Origin: Tanytarsus gracilentus
Lineage: Eukaryota; Arthropoda; Insecta; Diptera; Chironomidae
NCBI GenBank assembly: GCA_038502055.1
Contig: JAXRKN010000045.1
Location: forward strand, 9,289,501 to 9,353,500
Direction: 5' to 3'
DNA: 64,000 nt
Shown one piece after another: positions 9,933 through 20,714 of this stretch (position 1 is the first letter of the stretch; each line of letters begins with the position of its first letter). The position numbers and the translations under genes were made by a program. The notes under the pieces are model-generated. The model saw only the letters and a program-made list of their open reading frames with translations. It searched no databases and was not told the DNA's origin.

Positions 9933-11799
9933 ATGAAGTTCAAAGTTTTCCTTCTTCTTTTTGTTCAAATTTCGATCGTAGTTTCATCGAAATTGCCTCA
10001 AAGTGCTTGTAAAATTGTGAGTAAACATTTCGAGAAGAATTCATGGATGAAAACCACCGCGCTTGTGAAGTTTGAGAATAATTTTCAAGCTGAAATGATT
10101 GACGATTTGCTTCAATGTTTGCCAGCTTCAAAGATTTTAATTGACATGAAAGATTTCGACTTGATAGTAAAACAGCCCAGAATTCACAATCCAAACATGG
10201 TTATAGTCATAGCAGATCAAGTGGATTATGTAAATAATTTGTTTAATATGATTTTTAAAATTTTTATAATTAGGAACTATAAGCGCCCACCCTAAATTAA
10301 AAAAAAAATTCTTTTTAAAAAGGTGAAACTTTTCGAATTGGTTCAAGATCTTGAAGAAAAACCATTTTTGAACCACAATTTAAGGTTTTTGATCCTAACT
10401 TTACACGGAAATCAAAGCAAACTAGTCGAAATCATGGATTCTTTATCGATCACAAATTATGGCATTTTAAGGGACAGCAATTTCACAAATTACAAAGATC
10501 ACAGTAAAAAATTGTTGAATAACCAAACTCACAAAGTCGTTGTTATCCACACACCACCAAAACTGAGGGTCATCGAAGGCGCTGTTCATTCAACTCTGGT
10601 TCATTACCTTGAAGCAGTCGAAAAAATTGAAAACTCTAAAATGGAGTTTGTAATTTTGGATCATAAGCATTTAAAGAGAGCAAAAATGGTCCTGCATGAC
10701 TTGACACTGACTCGGGGCTACCAGATAATTCTTAACTTGTTTAAGAAGGCTGATCAAATTGGGCCGGGTCTAATGACATACGAAGAGACAGGATATTGTG
10801 CATTGGTTCCAATTTTAAGAAAATTCCATTCAGAGAATGTCAGCACATTTCTTAACAATGTGATTTTTAAAAAATATTTCAAAAATTTTTGATTTGATTT
10901 TGATTTTTTTTCTATAGCCTCATAAAAAATACATAACAACTTTGGTTCTAAGCATCGTGATTGCTTATATGATTTTATGGCGACTTGGAGGACACTCAAC
11001 ATCAGTTTTTCTCATCCCTTACATGTTTTGGTCACATTTTTGCCAACAAGCTTTCACAATTGTGACAAAGAAGAAGATTTTCGTGATTCTTTTTCAGATT
11101 TTGATTTTTGCAATAATGTTTTATTCTTTCTTTTTTCAAGCGATTTTTACATCGCTTGTAATTATCGAGGTAGAAACTCCAACGATGACTTCACTCGATG
11201 AGCTTTTTATGAGTGAATACACGACATGGATAAGTAAACCGATCGCTGACTTTGCTCGCGAATATCCAACTTTCGATAAAGCTGCAGCTGAGGGTCGAAT
11301 AATTTTGGAAACAGACAACATTAAACCCGATAACAGTGTCGCTGTATTGTTGTCATGCGAAAGAGCGAAATATTTTGCAGAAACAAGTGAAGTTCCGAAC
11401 TATATCATCGATCATGTATTTCGACATTATTCCCGACTTCGTGTTTCGTTCCTCAACAAACATTTGAATCGATGGCAGTTGATCATGGATTGGTGCTTTG
11501 AGGCTGGGCTACCACATGCTTGGGAGACTTTTGAGAGAGTCGAAAAATACTTTAAGCAAAGTGAAGAAGTTGATGACACAATGCTTAATCTCAAGCATAT
11601 TTTTATCGCATGCCAGCCAGTTTTTGTTGGTTGGATTTTTAGCGTTTTGGTGTTGCTTGGAGAAATTTTCTGGCATGATTTTGTTGTGTTGTTGTATAAG
11701 CGATTAATGATGATGAGGCAACCAATTATTTTAAAAGCTCGTAAGAGAAATTTAAGGGTTCGAAGGGTTCAAGTTCAACCTTTGAATGTTGAGGGTTAA
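9933..11799 (+). CDS. Divergent ionotropic receptor (chemosensory IR family)
   Basis: Exons 9933-10229, 10323-10859 and 10918-11799, all phase 0, give 571 aa, within the usual IR length. The start is the ATG before MKFKVFLLLFVQISIVVSS, a clear signal peptide. Residues 20 to about 280 would be the extracellular N-terminal and S1 lobe. M1 is about 283-299 (YITTLVLSIVIAYMILW). A re-entrant pore segment follows, then M2 at about 333-361 ending in FFFQAIFTSLVII, a degraded form of the SYTAxLxS motif of glutamate receptors. The S2 lobe runs to about 502, M3 is about 506-528, and a short basic cytoplasmic tail ends the protein. Such proteins act as ligand-gated cation channels in chemosensory neurons (family knowledge). 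The pore motif divergence places it among the variable IRs. The donor GTGATT and the acceptor AAAAAG|GTG at 10322/10323 are weak. AATAAA at 11918-11923. Confidence 0.8.
10275..10297 (-). mobile_element. Truncated DNA-transposon end inside IR intron 1
   Basis: On the - strand the sequence reads TTAGGGTGGGCGCTTATAG then TTCC. It matches the terminus (GGGTGGGCGCTT) and subterminal motif (GCTTATAATTCC) of the transposon at 39297-40828, with the same flanking TA. The rest of the element is missing, so this is a solo end or a very small deletion derivative within a 93-bp intron. Confidence 0.65.
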
Positions 11800-11932
11800 A
11801 ATTAATTATAATTGAATTAAAACAAATTAAAATATTCCAGGATTTTTGTCTTAGATGTTTTTACACATCTTTTTGCAATTCAATGTTTGCAATTTTATTC
11901 ATAAAATGAGCTTTTTGAATAAAAAAAAAAAA

Positions 11933-12568
11933 TTATTTACAATCTTTAAATGAAGCTCTTTTTTCACATAAGAATGCAACTTCTATCCCAGCACAATAAA
12001 AGTCATTAAACTCATAAACATTTGGTGGCCCTAATGACAAACATTTTTCAACGCCGTTTGTATCGTCGAGGAATGAACTGCCTCCATTCCTAGCCCATGT
12101 CATGATATATGGAATTTTGTCTCCTGTTCTGGTAAAATACCAATCAGTCCGAGATTTTGATGAGAGTGTAATGCCATCAACAAGCACCCATGACTCAAAT
12201 AAATTTGTATTTTTCTTGCAAGATTCTTGAACTGCAAGAAATTCACCTGAAGTCTCAATCATGGCGAAATCCATGTGGTAAGCGCGACAAATTGATCTCG
12301 CATTGCTGTGCGTGGTTTTGTAGAATCTTGGAGCGAAAAACTTCTTCGCATAATCAGCTCCGACTGTGAAAAAAATTTATTACAGCATGATTTAATTTTT
12401 ATTAATCTCACCGTATGATCCAATTTCAACAAACGCAATATTATTGTCTTCTAAAATTTTAAATTCATAAAAATCTCTTTTTTATAAATAAATAATTTTA
12501 CCCGATTTAGTTAAAATTATAACAGAAGATAAAATAATTATCAAAAAATTTACTCCAACGTGTTTCAT
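11933..12568 (-). CDS. Secreted C-type lectin-like protein 1, lacking the QPD sugar motif
   Basis: Read on - : exons 12568-12502, 12450-12412 and 12363-11933 (178 aa). Exon 1 encodes a signal peptide (MKHVGVNFLIIILSSVIILTKS). The C-type lectin fold is seen in ARSICRAYHMDFAMIET, DGITL, KCLSLGP and FNDFYC...FLCEK, with the expected paired cysteines plus one extra (ESCKK) and a C-terminal Cys. The Ca2+/sugar motif of its neighbour (GQPDN) is replaced by WARNGGSS, while the FND of the second half is kept, so classical galactose/mannose binding is unlikely. Insect CTLs act in immune recognition, saliva or gut (family knowledge). It has an additional 51-bp intron compared with lectin 2. Its 3' end meets that of the ionotropic receptor: - strand AATAAA at 11899-11894. 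Confidence 0.85.
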
Positions 12569-12657
12569 CTTATTAGATTTGATGTTTTCTTCTATAAAAT
12601 CGAAAATAAACTGAATTTTTTTTCGCGATCTTCTGTTTTTTAAACGATTTTAAGCAG

Positions 12658-12663
12658 TTTATA
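12658..12663 (-). promoter_or_regulatory. TATA box of lectin 1
   Basis: On - the sequence is TATAAACTGC (12663-12654), about 90 bases before the ATG. The same TATAAA(A)CTGC occurs before lectin 2, which supports it as a shared promoter element. Confidence 0.5.
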
Positions 12664-12936
12664 GCGAGACAGGAGAGAAACGAGAGACAAGAGACAGGAG
12701 AGGGAGTCTGAATATTCATATAAAAATCTACACACATCGTTTAAATAAAATTTTTGAATTATCGTGATTTCTGAATAAAAATTTATTATTTTGTTAATTA
12801 AAAATATTGTTAATGGATAAAATTATTGAAGTACATTAAAATTTCAGTGTTGAAAGGACGCGAACGACAAAAAATAAAAAGTCAAAGAATAAAAAAGAAA
12901 GAGTCAAAGAAGAGGAAAAAACGTGCGAAAAAATAT
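12664..12936. promoter_or_regulatory. Divergent promoter region between lectin 1 and the orphan gene
   Basis: About 370 bp separate the two start codons. It contains a purine-rich GAGACAGGAGAG-type stretch (12666-12709) and, before the orphan ORF, an A-rich leader in which a TTTCAG acceptor-like site occurs at 12841-12846. No separate TATA box is seen for the + gene. Confidence 0.35.
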
Positions 12937-13260
12937 ATGAGTGACAGACAAGTTGTTCGTTATGTCAATGTCGTGGAGCTAAATTGTGGTCGGGGCTCAC
13001 AGTTAAATCCGCGAATAGTGCAGACATTGTCGGTTTTTCGGGTATTTGACCCGCAAGTGCGAGATTTTCGTCCGTTGGTGATACCAATCACGCAATTGTT
13101 TGACCCATTTCTGGAAATTGGACTTCACTCGAATCAACCACGTGGAGCTGTTATCACACAACGAACGGAAAGCGCTGCAATTGCGGGCAGTCCGCTACAA
13201 GTTCTTATCGGAAATAAAAAAATTGAAAATTATCGCGAAATTCGGTTGTTTAAAAATTAA
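12937..13260 (+). CDS. Uncharacterised 107-aa protein
   Basis: I do not recognise this protein. The ATG at 12937 opens a single-exon ORF beginning MSDRQVVRYVNVVELNCGRG and ending REIRLFKN. Codon use is GC-richer and more protein-like than the surrounding DNA, and AATAAA follows at 13304-13309, so it is very likely expressed. The reading frame stays open upstream to 12826 through a Lys/Arg-rich stretch, but without an ATG, so I take that part as 5' UTR or as joined from an upstream exon at the 12846 AG. It has no signal peptide, no transmembrane segment, one Cys and many beta-prone hydrophobic stretches. It lies between two - strand lectins, but a functional link is not shown. Confidence 0.55.
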   Translation: MSDRQVVRYVNVVELNCGRGSQLNPRIVQTLSVFRVFDPQVRDFRPLVIPITQLFDPFLEIGLHSNQPRGAVITQRTESAAIAGSPLQVLIGNKKIENYREIRLFKN

Positions 13261-13309
13261 TCTTTATAGTTGAGGTTAATTTCAAAGAAATTCATAAAAA
13301 TTTAATAAA

Positions 13310-13934
13310 TTTCATTCTTCATGCCGACCGCGTGTATTGAATAACAAACTGTCAGATAATTACTTTTTAATAAAACCAAACTCATGATGAATTTTATGAT
13401 CGTTGTAAAATTTTATATTGAGCCCTAAAATAATCCCTAAATTGTATTTAAACACTAACTAAAACCATAAAAACACCACCCGAAGCACTTGCTAAATGAA
13501 AAATTCCCCTCAAGGTCATTGCACACTTTAGAACCGTCATTAATTTCAACATATCACTCATATATCGATGTTAGTTCCACCATCTGTCGCGGGTTTGAAG
13601 CACCACATATTAAAAAGAATGCATAACATTTTTTTTCGAGAGGGTGGAAAAAGGTAATTCCAATGATATGCTTTGATGGTTAGAAAAATAATGCATTCAT
13701 GAGTAATTTGAGTCCTTTAAAATTTTTTTTATTGTTCTTCGTGTTTTTCTTGATGACAAATTTGAAAATTTCTTTTGAAGTGAGTGGAAAAAATTATAAA
13801 GAGCGATGATAGTTTACAGGTGATTTCGTTCATGTCATCGGCTTCCGGTGAAATATTTTTATGTCGCTATGTTCTGAAGAAAGTTGGATTTTTTATGTCA
13901 TCGAGTATTTTTTAAGTTTAAATATAAAATAATT
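13310..13934. other. Spacer between orphan gene and lectin 2
   Basis: Convergent 3' ends of the 107-aa gene (+) and lectin 2 (-). AT-rich, with no ORF or repeat seen. Confidence 0.5.
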
Positions 13935-14583
13935 TTACTTTTTAACATTGCAGCTTGGCTCATTGTTCCAGTCATCAATAATTTTTATTTTTTGACATAG
14001 AATGACTGTGTCGAGTTTGTTGCAAGGATAGTCGTTAAATCTATATGGCAAATATGATTCACCCGAAGGTCCTAAACTCAAACAGCTTTCATCGTTTCCA
14101 GCATTGTCAGGCTGGCCATTCAGAAAAGTCATTTCGAAAGAAATTTTTTCATTATTTACCGTCCAATACCAATTATTTGGAGATTTTGGAGTTAAGGTCA
14201 CGCCATCAATTAGCATCCAACTCAAATATCCTGTGCCTACAAATTTACTTTCATTTTCCTTAACCATGTTGCTGACATAAGAAAATTCATTCAAATTTTC
14301 GATGGATGCAAATTCCATGTCATAAGCTCGGCATAATGATCTTGCAAATTGATGAGTAGTTCGATAGTAGCGTGGTATGAAATATTTCTTTATGTATGAA
14401 TGTTTATTTTTATCCTCTCCAACTATTTGAAGTTAAATTTTTACTAAATACAGACGTTCAAAAATTCTTTCAAAAATTCTCACCATAAGATCCAATTTTA
14501 ATGAAAGTTACATCACTCGTAGATTCTGCGGTCACTAAAATTATCGCAACCAAGCACAAACAATATATATTTAAATACTTCAT
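13935..14583 (-). CDS. Secreted C-type lectin 2 with QPD motif
   Basis: Read on - : exons 14583-14484 and 14422-13935 (195 aa). The signal peptide is MKYLNIYCLCLVAIILVTAE. The lectin domain shows SLCRAYDMEFASIEN, a WMLIDGVTL strand, NWYWT, the Ca2+/sugar triad GQPDN (galactose type by the QPD rule) and ESCLSLGP, then FNDYPC...VILCQK. It is clearly a tandem paralogue of lectin 1: both share IGSYGVG, the phase-1 intron at that Gly, and the SxCRAY block. Lectin 2 retains the motifs needed for Ca2+-dependent sugar binding. A C-terminal Cys near the end (EPSCNVKK) may pair outside the domain. Confidence 0.88.
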
Positions 14584-14632
14584 CACTGAAATTCTGTTAT
14601 CGTTTGATTCTGTTGTTCAAGAGCATTGCAGT

Positions 14633-14638
14633 TTTATA
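14633..14638 (-). promoter_or_regulatory. TATA box of lectin 2
   Basis: On - the sequence is TATAAAACTGC (14638-14628), 50 bases before the ATG, preceded by GCGATAAG, a GATA-factor-type site at 14639-14646. This implies a very short 5' UTR. Confidence 0.6.
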
Positions 14639-14649
14639 CTTATCGCAAT

Positions 14650-15401
14650 AAGGCTGGTGAATCCCCTTAAAATTACCATTCATAATTTTTTTATTTGCCT
14701 AAAAAGGCGTAAAGGACAATTGAGTTTTTAAGAGCTTTGCAGACAGAGAGGTTTGCAGAACAATAAACTGTTAAAATATTGCAGCACGTGTTACGTCAAA
14801 GAAATTTTTCAGCTAAAATTTTGAGTTGCAATTTAATTCTCTAACGGTAAAAATTTATTCAAATTCGCTTTTAGTTTGAATTTTTAAAATACGTTAAGAA
14901 TAATTTCCTGTTAACAATCCATGGTTGGTATCGTATAAAATAAAAATCACATGGACTAACTTGATCAGGTATGGAATTTAAGACGAAAGTTTGATAAATA
15001 ATTTATTTAAGATGATTTCTCAAATTTGTTTATCAGTTTTAAGATTTGAAGTATTTTAAAAATTATTTAAATTAAATCTAGTGGCCACTCTTGATTTTTT
15101 GTTGACATTGTTTTTTTTAAAGATCATCGAACTCAAGATAAAATAATTTGCAATTCAACCAATTTATGCGCTTTCAACTGAGTATCATTTCATTTTCAAG
15201 GCAGCATTCAAATGCGTGAGTAAAATAAAGAATTTTTTACAAAACAAAAAAGTAAATTAAACTGCAAATTTATCCAAAATGTGTCCTCGAAATTAAAATT
15301 CAATGTTTACAAAATTATTTACATTAAATTGAGATTTAAATTCTCCTCTTAAATATGAAAAAGTTCACGTTACTTTAGTTGTGTCACGAAGCTGCCTCAA
15401 A
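14650..15401. other. Spacer between lectin 2 and the aminopeptidase locus
   Basis: AT-rich, with no gene, repeat or RNA recognised. Confidence 0.5.
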
Positions 15402-15485
15402 ATGGTGTTAAATTTTTTACTAGTTATCATTTCTCTAATCAGTCATGTCCATCCTGCACCAACAAAAACTCTCGAAGGTCTTTAA
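15402..15485 (+). CDS. Small signal-peptide ORF or alternative first exon of the aminopeptidase
   Basis: The ATG at 15402 gives a signal-peptide-like start, MVLNFLLVIISLISHVHPAP, then TKTLEGL and stop (27 aa). If instead spliced at GAAG|GTCTTT (15477/15478) to the TTTTAG|AC acceptor at 15703/15704, it joins in frame to the aminopeptidase at DKMKTTGD and replaces its membrane anchor. The donor is weak, so this is a hypothesis. The alternative is a short secreted peptide or a chance ORF. Confidence 0.35.
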   Translation: MVLNFLLVIISLISHVHPAPTKTLEGL

Positions 15486-15615
15486 AAAATTATCTTATCT
15501 GTTACACTATCGTGGAGCCACTTCAGAGATTTAATTCAATGATGAGTGCTATCAATTGACAGCTTAAGCTCACTAACTTCCCATCAATCACTCTCGAAAT
15601 ACCTCTCGAGTGATT

Positions 15616-17708
15616 ATGAAGCGAAAAACTTTAGCAATTGTTTTCATTGTGCTTTTGTGCGCGGTCTTAATCTCATCGATATCCATTTCTTTCGTGATTT
15701 TAGACAAAATGAAGACAACCGGCGATGCAATAACGAGACTAAGGAGTTACATGAGAGGAACTGAGCTCGGATTTGAGCCATTAGCCGCGTACATTGTGCC
15801 ATCGGATGATGCTCACCAAAGTGAATACATCGCTGCACGAGATAGAAGAAGACACTTTATTACAGGATTTACTGGAAGTGCCGGAACTGCTCTTATAACC
15901 GACTCGAAAGCTCTTCTCTGGACTGACGGAAGATACTTTCAACAGGCCGAAAAGCAATTGGATAATAGTACATGGACATTGATGAGGGTAAGTTATGTCA
16001 GTCATCAAATTCAAATTTATTGATTGAATTCTCTCAGGATGGCCTTCCGGATACCCCAACCTTAACTCAATGGCTCCAAAAAAACTGCAAACGTGGCGAT
16101 CGAATTGGTGTTGATGCTAATTTGTATTCAACGAGATCATGGAACACCCTCTCGAATGCCTTCGAAAATGAGGGTTGCATTTTGACGGCTGTCAAGCAAA
16201 ATTTAGTCGATCTTGTGTGGGACGAACAACCGAGTCAACCGAGTAATCCAATTAATCCACTTGACGTTAAATATGCTGGAAAGTTCATTAATGAAAAGCT
16301 CACAACAATCCGTGAAAAAATGACCGAAAATAATGCGAAAGTTCTTGTCGTGACCGCACTGGACGAAGTTGCATGTGAGTCATACTGAAATTTCTTTTTT
16401 AAAATTATTATAAAAGTTACTTAAATTTATTCAAGGGTTCCTCAATCTTCGAGGCGGCGACATTTCGTCCAATCCCGTTTTCTTCGCTTACGTTATCATC
16501 ACCGAATCTGAAGTTTATTTCTTTATCGAACCCTCTCGAGTGATAAAAGAGATTCGAGACCACTTTACTACAAACAACGTTCAAATAACCTTTAAAAATT
16601 ATGGCGAAATCTTCGAGACACTCGATCAGCTGGCAAAAGGCACGGATAGTAAAGTTTGGATAAGTCTCGGCTCGAGTCAATCATTAACGGAATTAGTGCC
16701 AAAGGAGAAGCGTCATCAGGAAATTACACCAATTGCCATTATGAAAGCTATTAAGAACGACGTTGAAGCACAGGGTATGCGAAATTGCCATGTACGTGAC
16801 GGTGTCGCTCTTGTTCAATATTTCTCATGGTTAGAAAATGAAATTGCCAATCGTCGTACTGTCACTGAAATATCGGGTGCTCAAAAACTCGAAGAATTTA
16901 GAAGCAAACAGGATCATTGGCGCGGTAAGAGCTTTGGAACTATCAACGGAAGCGGTCCCAATGGCAGTATCATTCACTATTCACCTCAACCCGAAACAAA
17001 TCGCAACATCACCGACTTTGAGATGTATCTCTGTGACTCAGGCGGTCAATATTTGGATGGCACGACTGACGTCACACGAACATGGCATTTTGGAACTCCA
17101 AGCGATTATGAGAAAGAGTGCTTCACTCGAGTGTTGAAGGGTCAAATGCAAATGGGATCTTTAATTTTTCCCAATAAAGTTAAAGGTAGAGCACTCGACT
17201 CGCTGGCTAGAAAATTCTTGTGGGATTATGGATTAGATTATAATCATGGAACTGGTCATGGAATTGGAAGTTTTTTGAATGTTCACGAGGGCCCAATGGG
17301 AATTGGCACTCGCGATTATCCCGACGATCCAGGTGAGTTTAAAATATTTGCAAGTTTTTAAATATTTTAATAAATTTTTCAACAGGTCTTCAAGTCAACA
17401 TGTTTCTCAGCAACGAGCCCGGCTATTATGAGGACGGCAAATTTGGCATTAGAATCGAGGACATTGTTCAAATTGTCTCCGCCACGAATGCTGCCAACGA
17501 CTTCATGGGTCGTGGTGCTTTAACTTTTCACACTGTCACTTTATGTCCAATTCATAGAAAACTCGTTAAAATTGAGTTACTCACTGATGCTGAACGCGCA
17601 CAATTTAATGCCTATCATCAGCGAGTCCGTGACACTCTGATGCCCTTATTAGATGCGAGCGATTCTTTAACGCGTGAGTGGCTCACAAAGGAAACCGAAC
17701 CTATCTAA
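15616..17708 (+). CDS. Xaa-Pro aminopeptidase (M24B) with N-terminal membrane segment
   Basis: Exons 15616-15987, 16038-16374, 16436-17332 and 17386-17708 give 642 aa. It releases the N-terminal residue from peptides with proline at position 2. Two creatinase-type N-terminal domains (PSDDAHQSEYIAARDRRR, FTGSAGTALI, LLWTDGRYF) precede the pita-bread catalytic domain. All five metal ligands are present: Asp437 (DSGGQY), Asp448 (GTTDVTR), His511 (GTGHGIG), Glu546 (NEPGYY) and Glu560 (GIRIED), with spacing like that of animal APP1. The N-terminus MKRKTLAIVFIVLLCAVLIS has a basic head and a hydrophobic run to about residue 30, predicting a type II anchor or uncleaved signal and hence a cell-surface or secreted enzyme instead of the cytosolic form. 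AATAAA at 17768-17773. Confidence 0.92.
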
Positions 17709-17773
17709 TCGATCGGTGATGCGTGTTTTTATGATGCATTTTGAATTTATATGATGAAAAGTTGTTAAATAAA

Positions 17774-20585
17774 GATGATGCAAGGAAAAATTGAAGCAAC
17801 CACGCCATCATATTCTTCCTCTATAATTCTGCGGTTTAAGCTTATTTATGCTTCATTATTTTTTATTGCCCTCTCTCTGTTTGCTTTTGACTGAGCATTA
17901 TCGCAGTTGAATTATGAAACAGCAGCAAAAAGCGCTGAAAGAATTTTGTCGCTTTTATTTTATATTTTCCCTCCTCAAAGCGGAAGCCGGCACAGAAAAA
18001 AATGCTTCTGTTGAAACATAAATTATATCGGAGGGAGTAAAAAAATCATGCAGTGCTCCTAATTTATGTCGAAACTATTTTGGCATTATTTTTTGCATTC
18101 ATTTTTATTTTGAGCCGCGCAACAAAAAAAAAGTTGTTTGTTGACTAAAGTGGCTTAATAAAATTATTTTGAGTTAGTGTTATTTCGATATGGTGTGTGG
18201 TTCATTGAGTTATAGGTGGAGTAAATTCTACTGTGAGGTGAAAAATAAATGCATGATTTTAAATAATACAAGAGAGCTTTTTTGGATTTAATTTTTTGAA
18301 AAGTCGTGGAAGTTTATTAAAATGAGCTTCCCATCATTCTCGCGTTAGAAATTTAATTGAAACATTTGTTAATTAAAGTAAACATTTGTAACAACTTTAT
18401 TCCTTCTTTGCTTTGATGAGCTTTTGAGAACGAAAATCGTCGAGTTAAAAATCCACTCTCGTTTGAAGAAAAAGAAAGAAAAAATTTCAAAGCATGAAAA
18501 TTTCTAAAAGTCAGTACACGAAAGTCATTCACAGTTCTTTTACAAGCTTCAACGATCAAAGTGAATAATTGCAAAAAGCTTATGAAAATTGCTGAAGAAG
18601 TTTTTTGCTCTTTGAAAAACTCTAATTAAAGCTAAAAAAGTTTTACAAATTCATCAAAAACCTTTTCGACAATCGAATTTCACTTAACAACTTTAATTTT
18701 ATATGAAACTCGGGGGTTTAATTCACTTAAGCAGAAAATTGTATTGTGACGCTCGTTTTTGAATGAGTTCGAGAAGCGAGAGGAAAAGCAACATTTTGAA
18801 TTTTTCAAGCGATTTCTTTCGAATGTATCTGAAAATCCAATTGATGTTCAATTTATCTCATGTGAACAATTTCTCACTGCCACCTTGTCGTCGTCGTTGT
18901 CGACCAATTTTCTATTCTCTGCCGGTGTGGCAAAGTTGAAATTTTCCAGGGTCGTTTTGTTGTGGCCATGTTTCTTGTTGGTTTTCTCTCCACACCGACA
19001 ATCATTCTTTATCTTTCATGTGTGTGTGTGTCCACAATGTTTGCCGTCTCGATTTGCCATCAGAGGGAATAGTAATTTTTAATGGACATTGGACTATCTC
19101 GGCTCTCATTTTCCCATCGGTGATTCACATTGTAGCTCCAATGATTCTTGTATTGTGTGTCTTTTGTACCGGCATTTCTTTTTTTCACTCCATAAAAAAT
19201 GATGATTGAAAGCAGGGAGAAATTTTTCAAAATTTAACGTTTTTTAAATTTATCAAACACAAAAAACCGTTGAAGAATTAAAAAAAATTTAATTATAAAA
19301 TATTCAGCGTCTATTCCTTGAAATTTTTCATCAACTTCTAAGCATAGAGGTAGAAAAAAATAATTTCTAAGCTCACACAATTGTCATCACAGAATTCCAC
19401 GCTCGAAACGACGTGAAGTGAAGAACTTAAAGTGAGGAAAATATATTTAAGTTGCTCGAGGCACAATTTTCAGTGTTATAAAATGGAATTGTAGTGTGTC
19501 ATGTGGATACGTAGGATGATAACCATGCATTTCTAATGTTTATATCCGCTCTTTTATCTGCCGCTCTAGGAATGAATTGCCTGAGGGTTGCCGCTTTGAA
19601 ATTGTAAGCTTTATTGTGTCTTTCACTCCGCTTTCATGTGACTCGAGAATTCAACAGAGCAGAAGACGATGCTAGGTAGAATTTGCGTATTCTCGCACTT
19701 ATAAAGTTCTTTATTAAACATTTAAAATTGTTCTTTTGAGAGGTTTTTTTATGGATCATTAAGCGCTCGAAGTGGAATTCTAACTTTAAAAATTATTAAA
19801 TTTTCAATTCAATTATTTGAAGTTGGAAAAATGAATTTTCTGATTGTGTTGAAAATATTTTCCGGCATTTTTTTGATAGTTAAGTTTATGTACGAATAGA
19901 TTGGGAAAATGTGTTGTTCAAACTTTTAAATTCATTTTAAAATGAAATTAAAAATTTTAAAATAAATCGACTTAACGAAAATCATCAGCGGCAATGCCAA
20001 TTTATTTGTTCCATATGAAAATTTTTCCAATATCTAAAAAATATATATTTTTTCATCAGCTATTGAAAATGTTTTTTTTCCATTAATATTTTTTTTTCCT
20101 CTGCCCTAAAATGCACCGTTTTTCCGCTTAAATGAATTTTTTTGCATTTTATCGTATGCACAATTCATACTCATCGTAATCCATTTTTTTCGGCATAGAA
20201 TTCATTTCCCCCGAAAAAATATAACTTTTCGATCATAAACCGCAGGAAAATGGAATATTGAATGCCGGTGAGCTTTTACGGTGTATGAGTATGAACATTT
20301 GAAAAAAAATATCGCGATTTTTCAATTTGTATGCATTGCAGCGTGAAAATGTTCGTTCAACGTTGTGGAGAATTGCAAGAGGATTTTATTTATTGAAAGT
20401 AAAAATTGTTTGTTATTTCACATGGCGATGAACTTTCAGTTGATGAAGTCGTTGAGCTTTTAGTTGAAGCAAATCAAGCTTTAATTTTTATAAATTTAAA
20501 ATTTACATGATTTTGGTTTTTTATGGTTGAATTAGAATTTTTTGATATTATGACATTTTTTAAAAATCTTACAGAACTAATGAAG
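17774..20585. other. Gene-poor region, first part
   Basis: AT-rich, with no coding sequence I trust. A 107-codon open frame at 18759-19082 shows no family motif or codon bias. A short TG run occurs at about 19018-19030. Nothing else is seen. Confidence 0.5.
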
Positions 20586-20660
20586 TTTCAGAAAAGCTCT
20601 CAAACCAGTTGAGCTTTCAGAAAAGCTCTCAAATCAATTGAGCTTTCAGAAAAGCTTTTT
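20586..20660. repeat. 29-bp tandem repeat, about 2.5 copies
   Basis: Units start at 20586, 20615 and 20644. Each contains TTTCAGAAAAGCTCTCAAA, followed by an imperfect CCAGTTGAGC/TCAATTGAGC half, so the unit itself holds an AGCTC/GAGCT inverted repeat. Confidence 0.85.
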
Positions 20661-20714
20661 AAATCTCTTTAAATCATTTTATAATTTTTATCCTCGATAA
20701 CAATTTCACATCAA

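Noticed and set aside
18759..19082. 107-codon open frame on + in the gene desert.
   Set aside because: Composition is Phe/Ser-rich as in random AT-rich DNA, with no domain and no poly(A) or promoter context.
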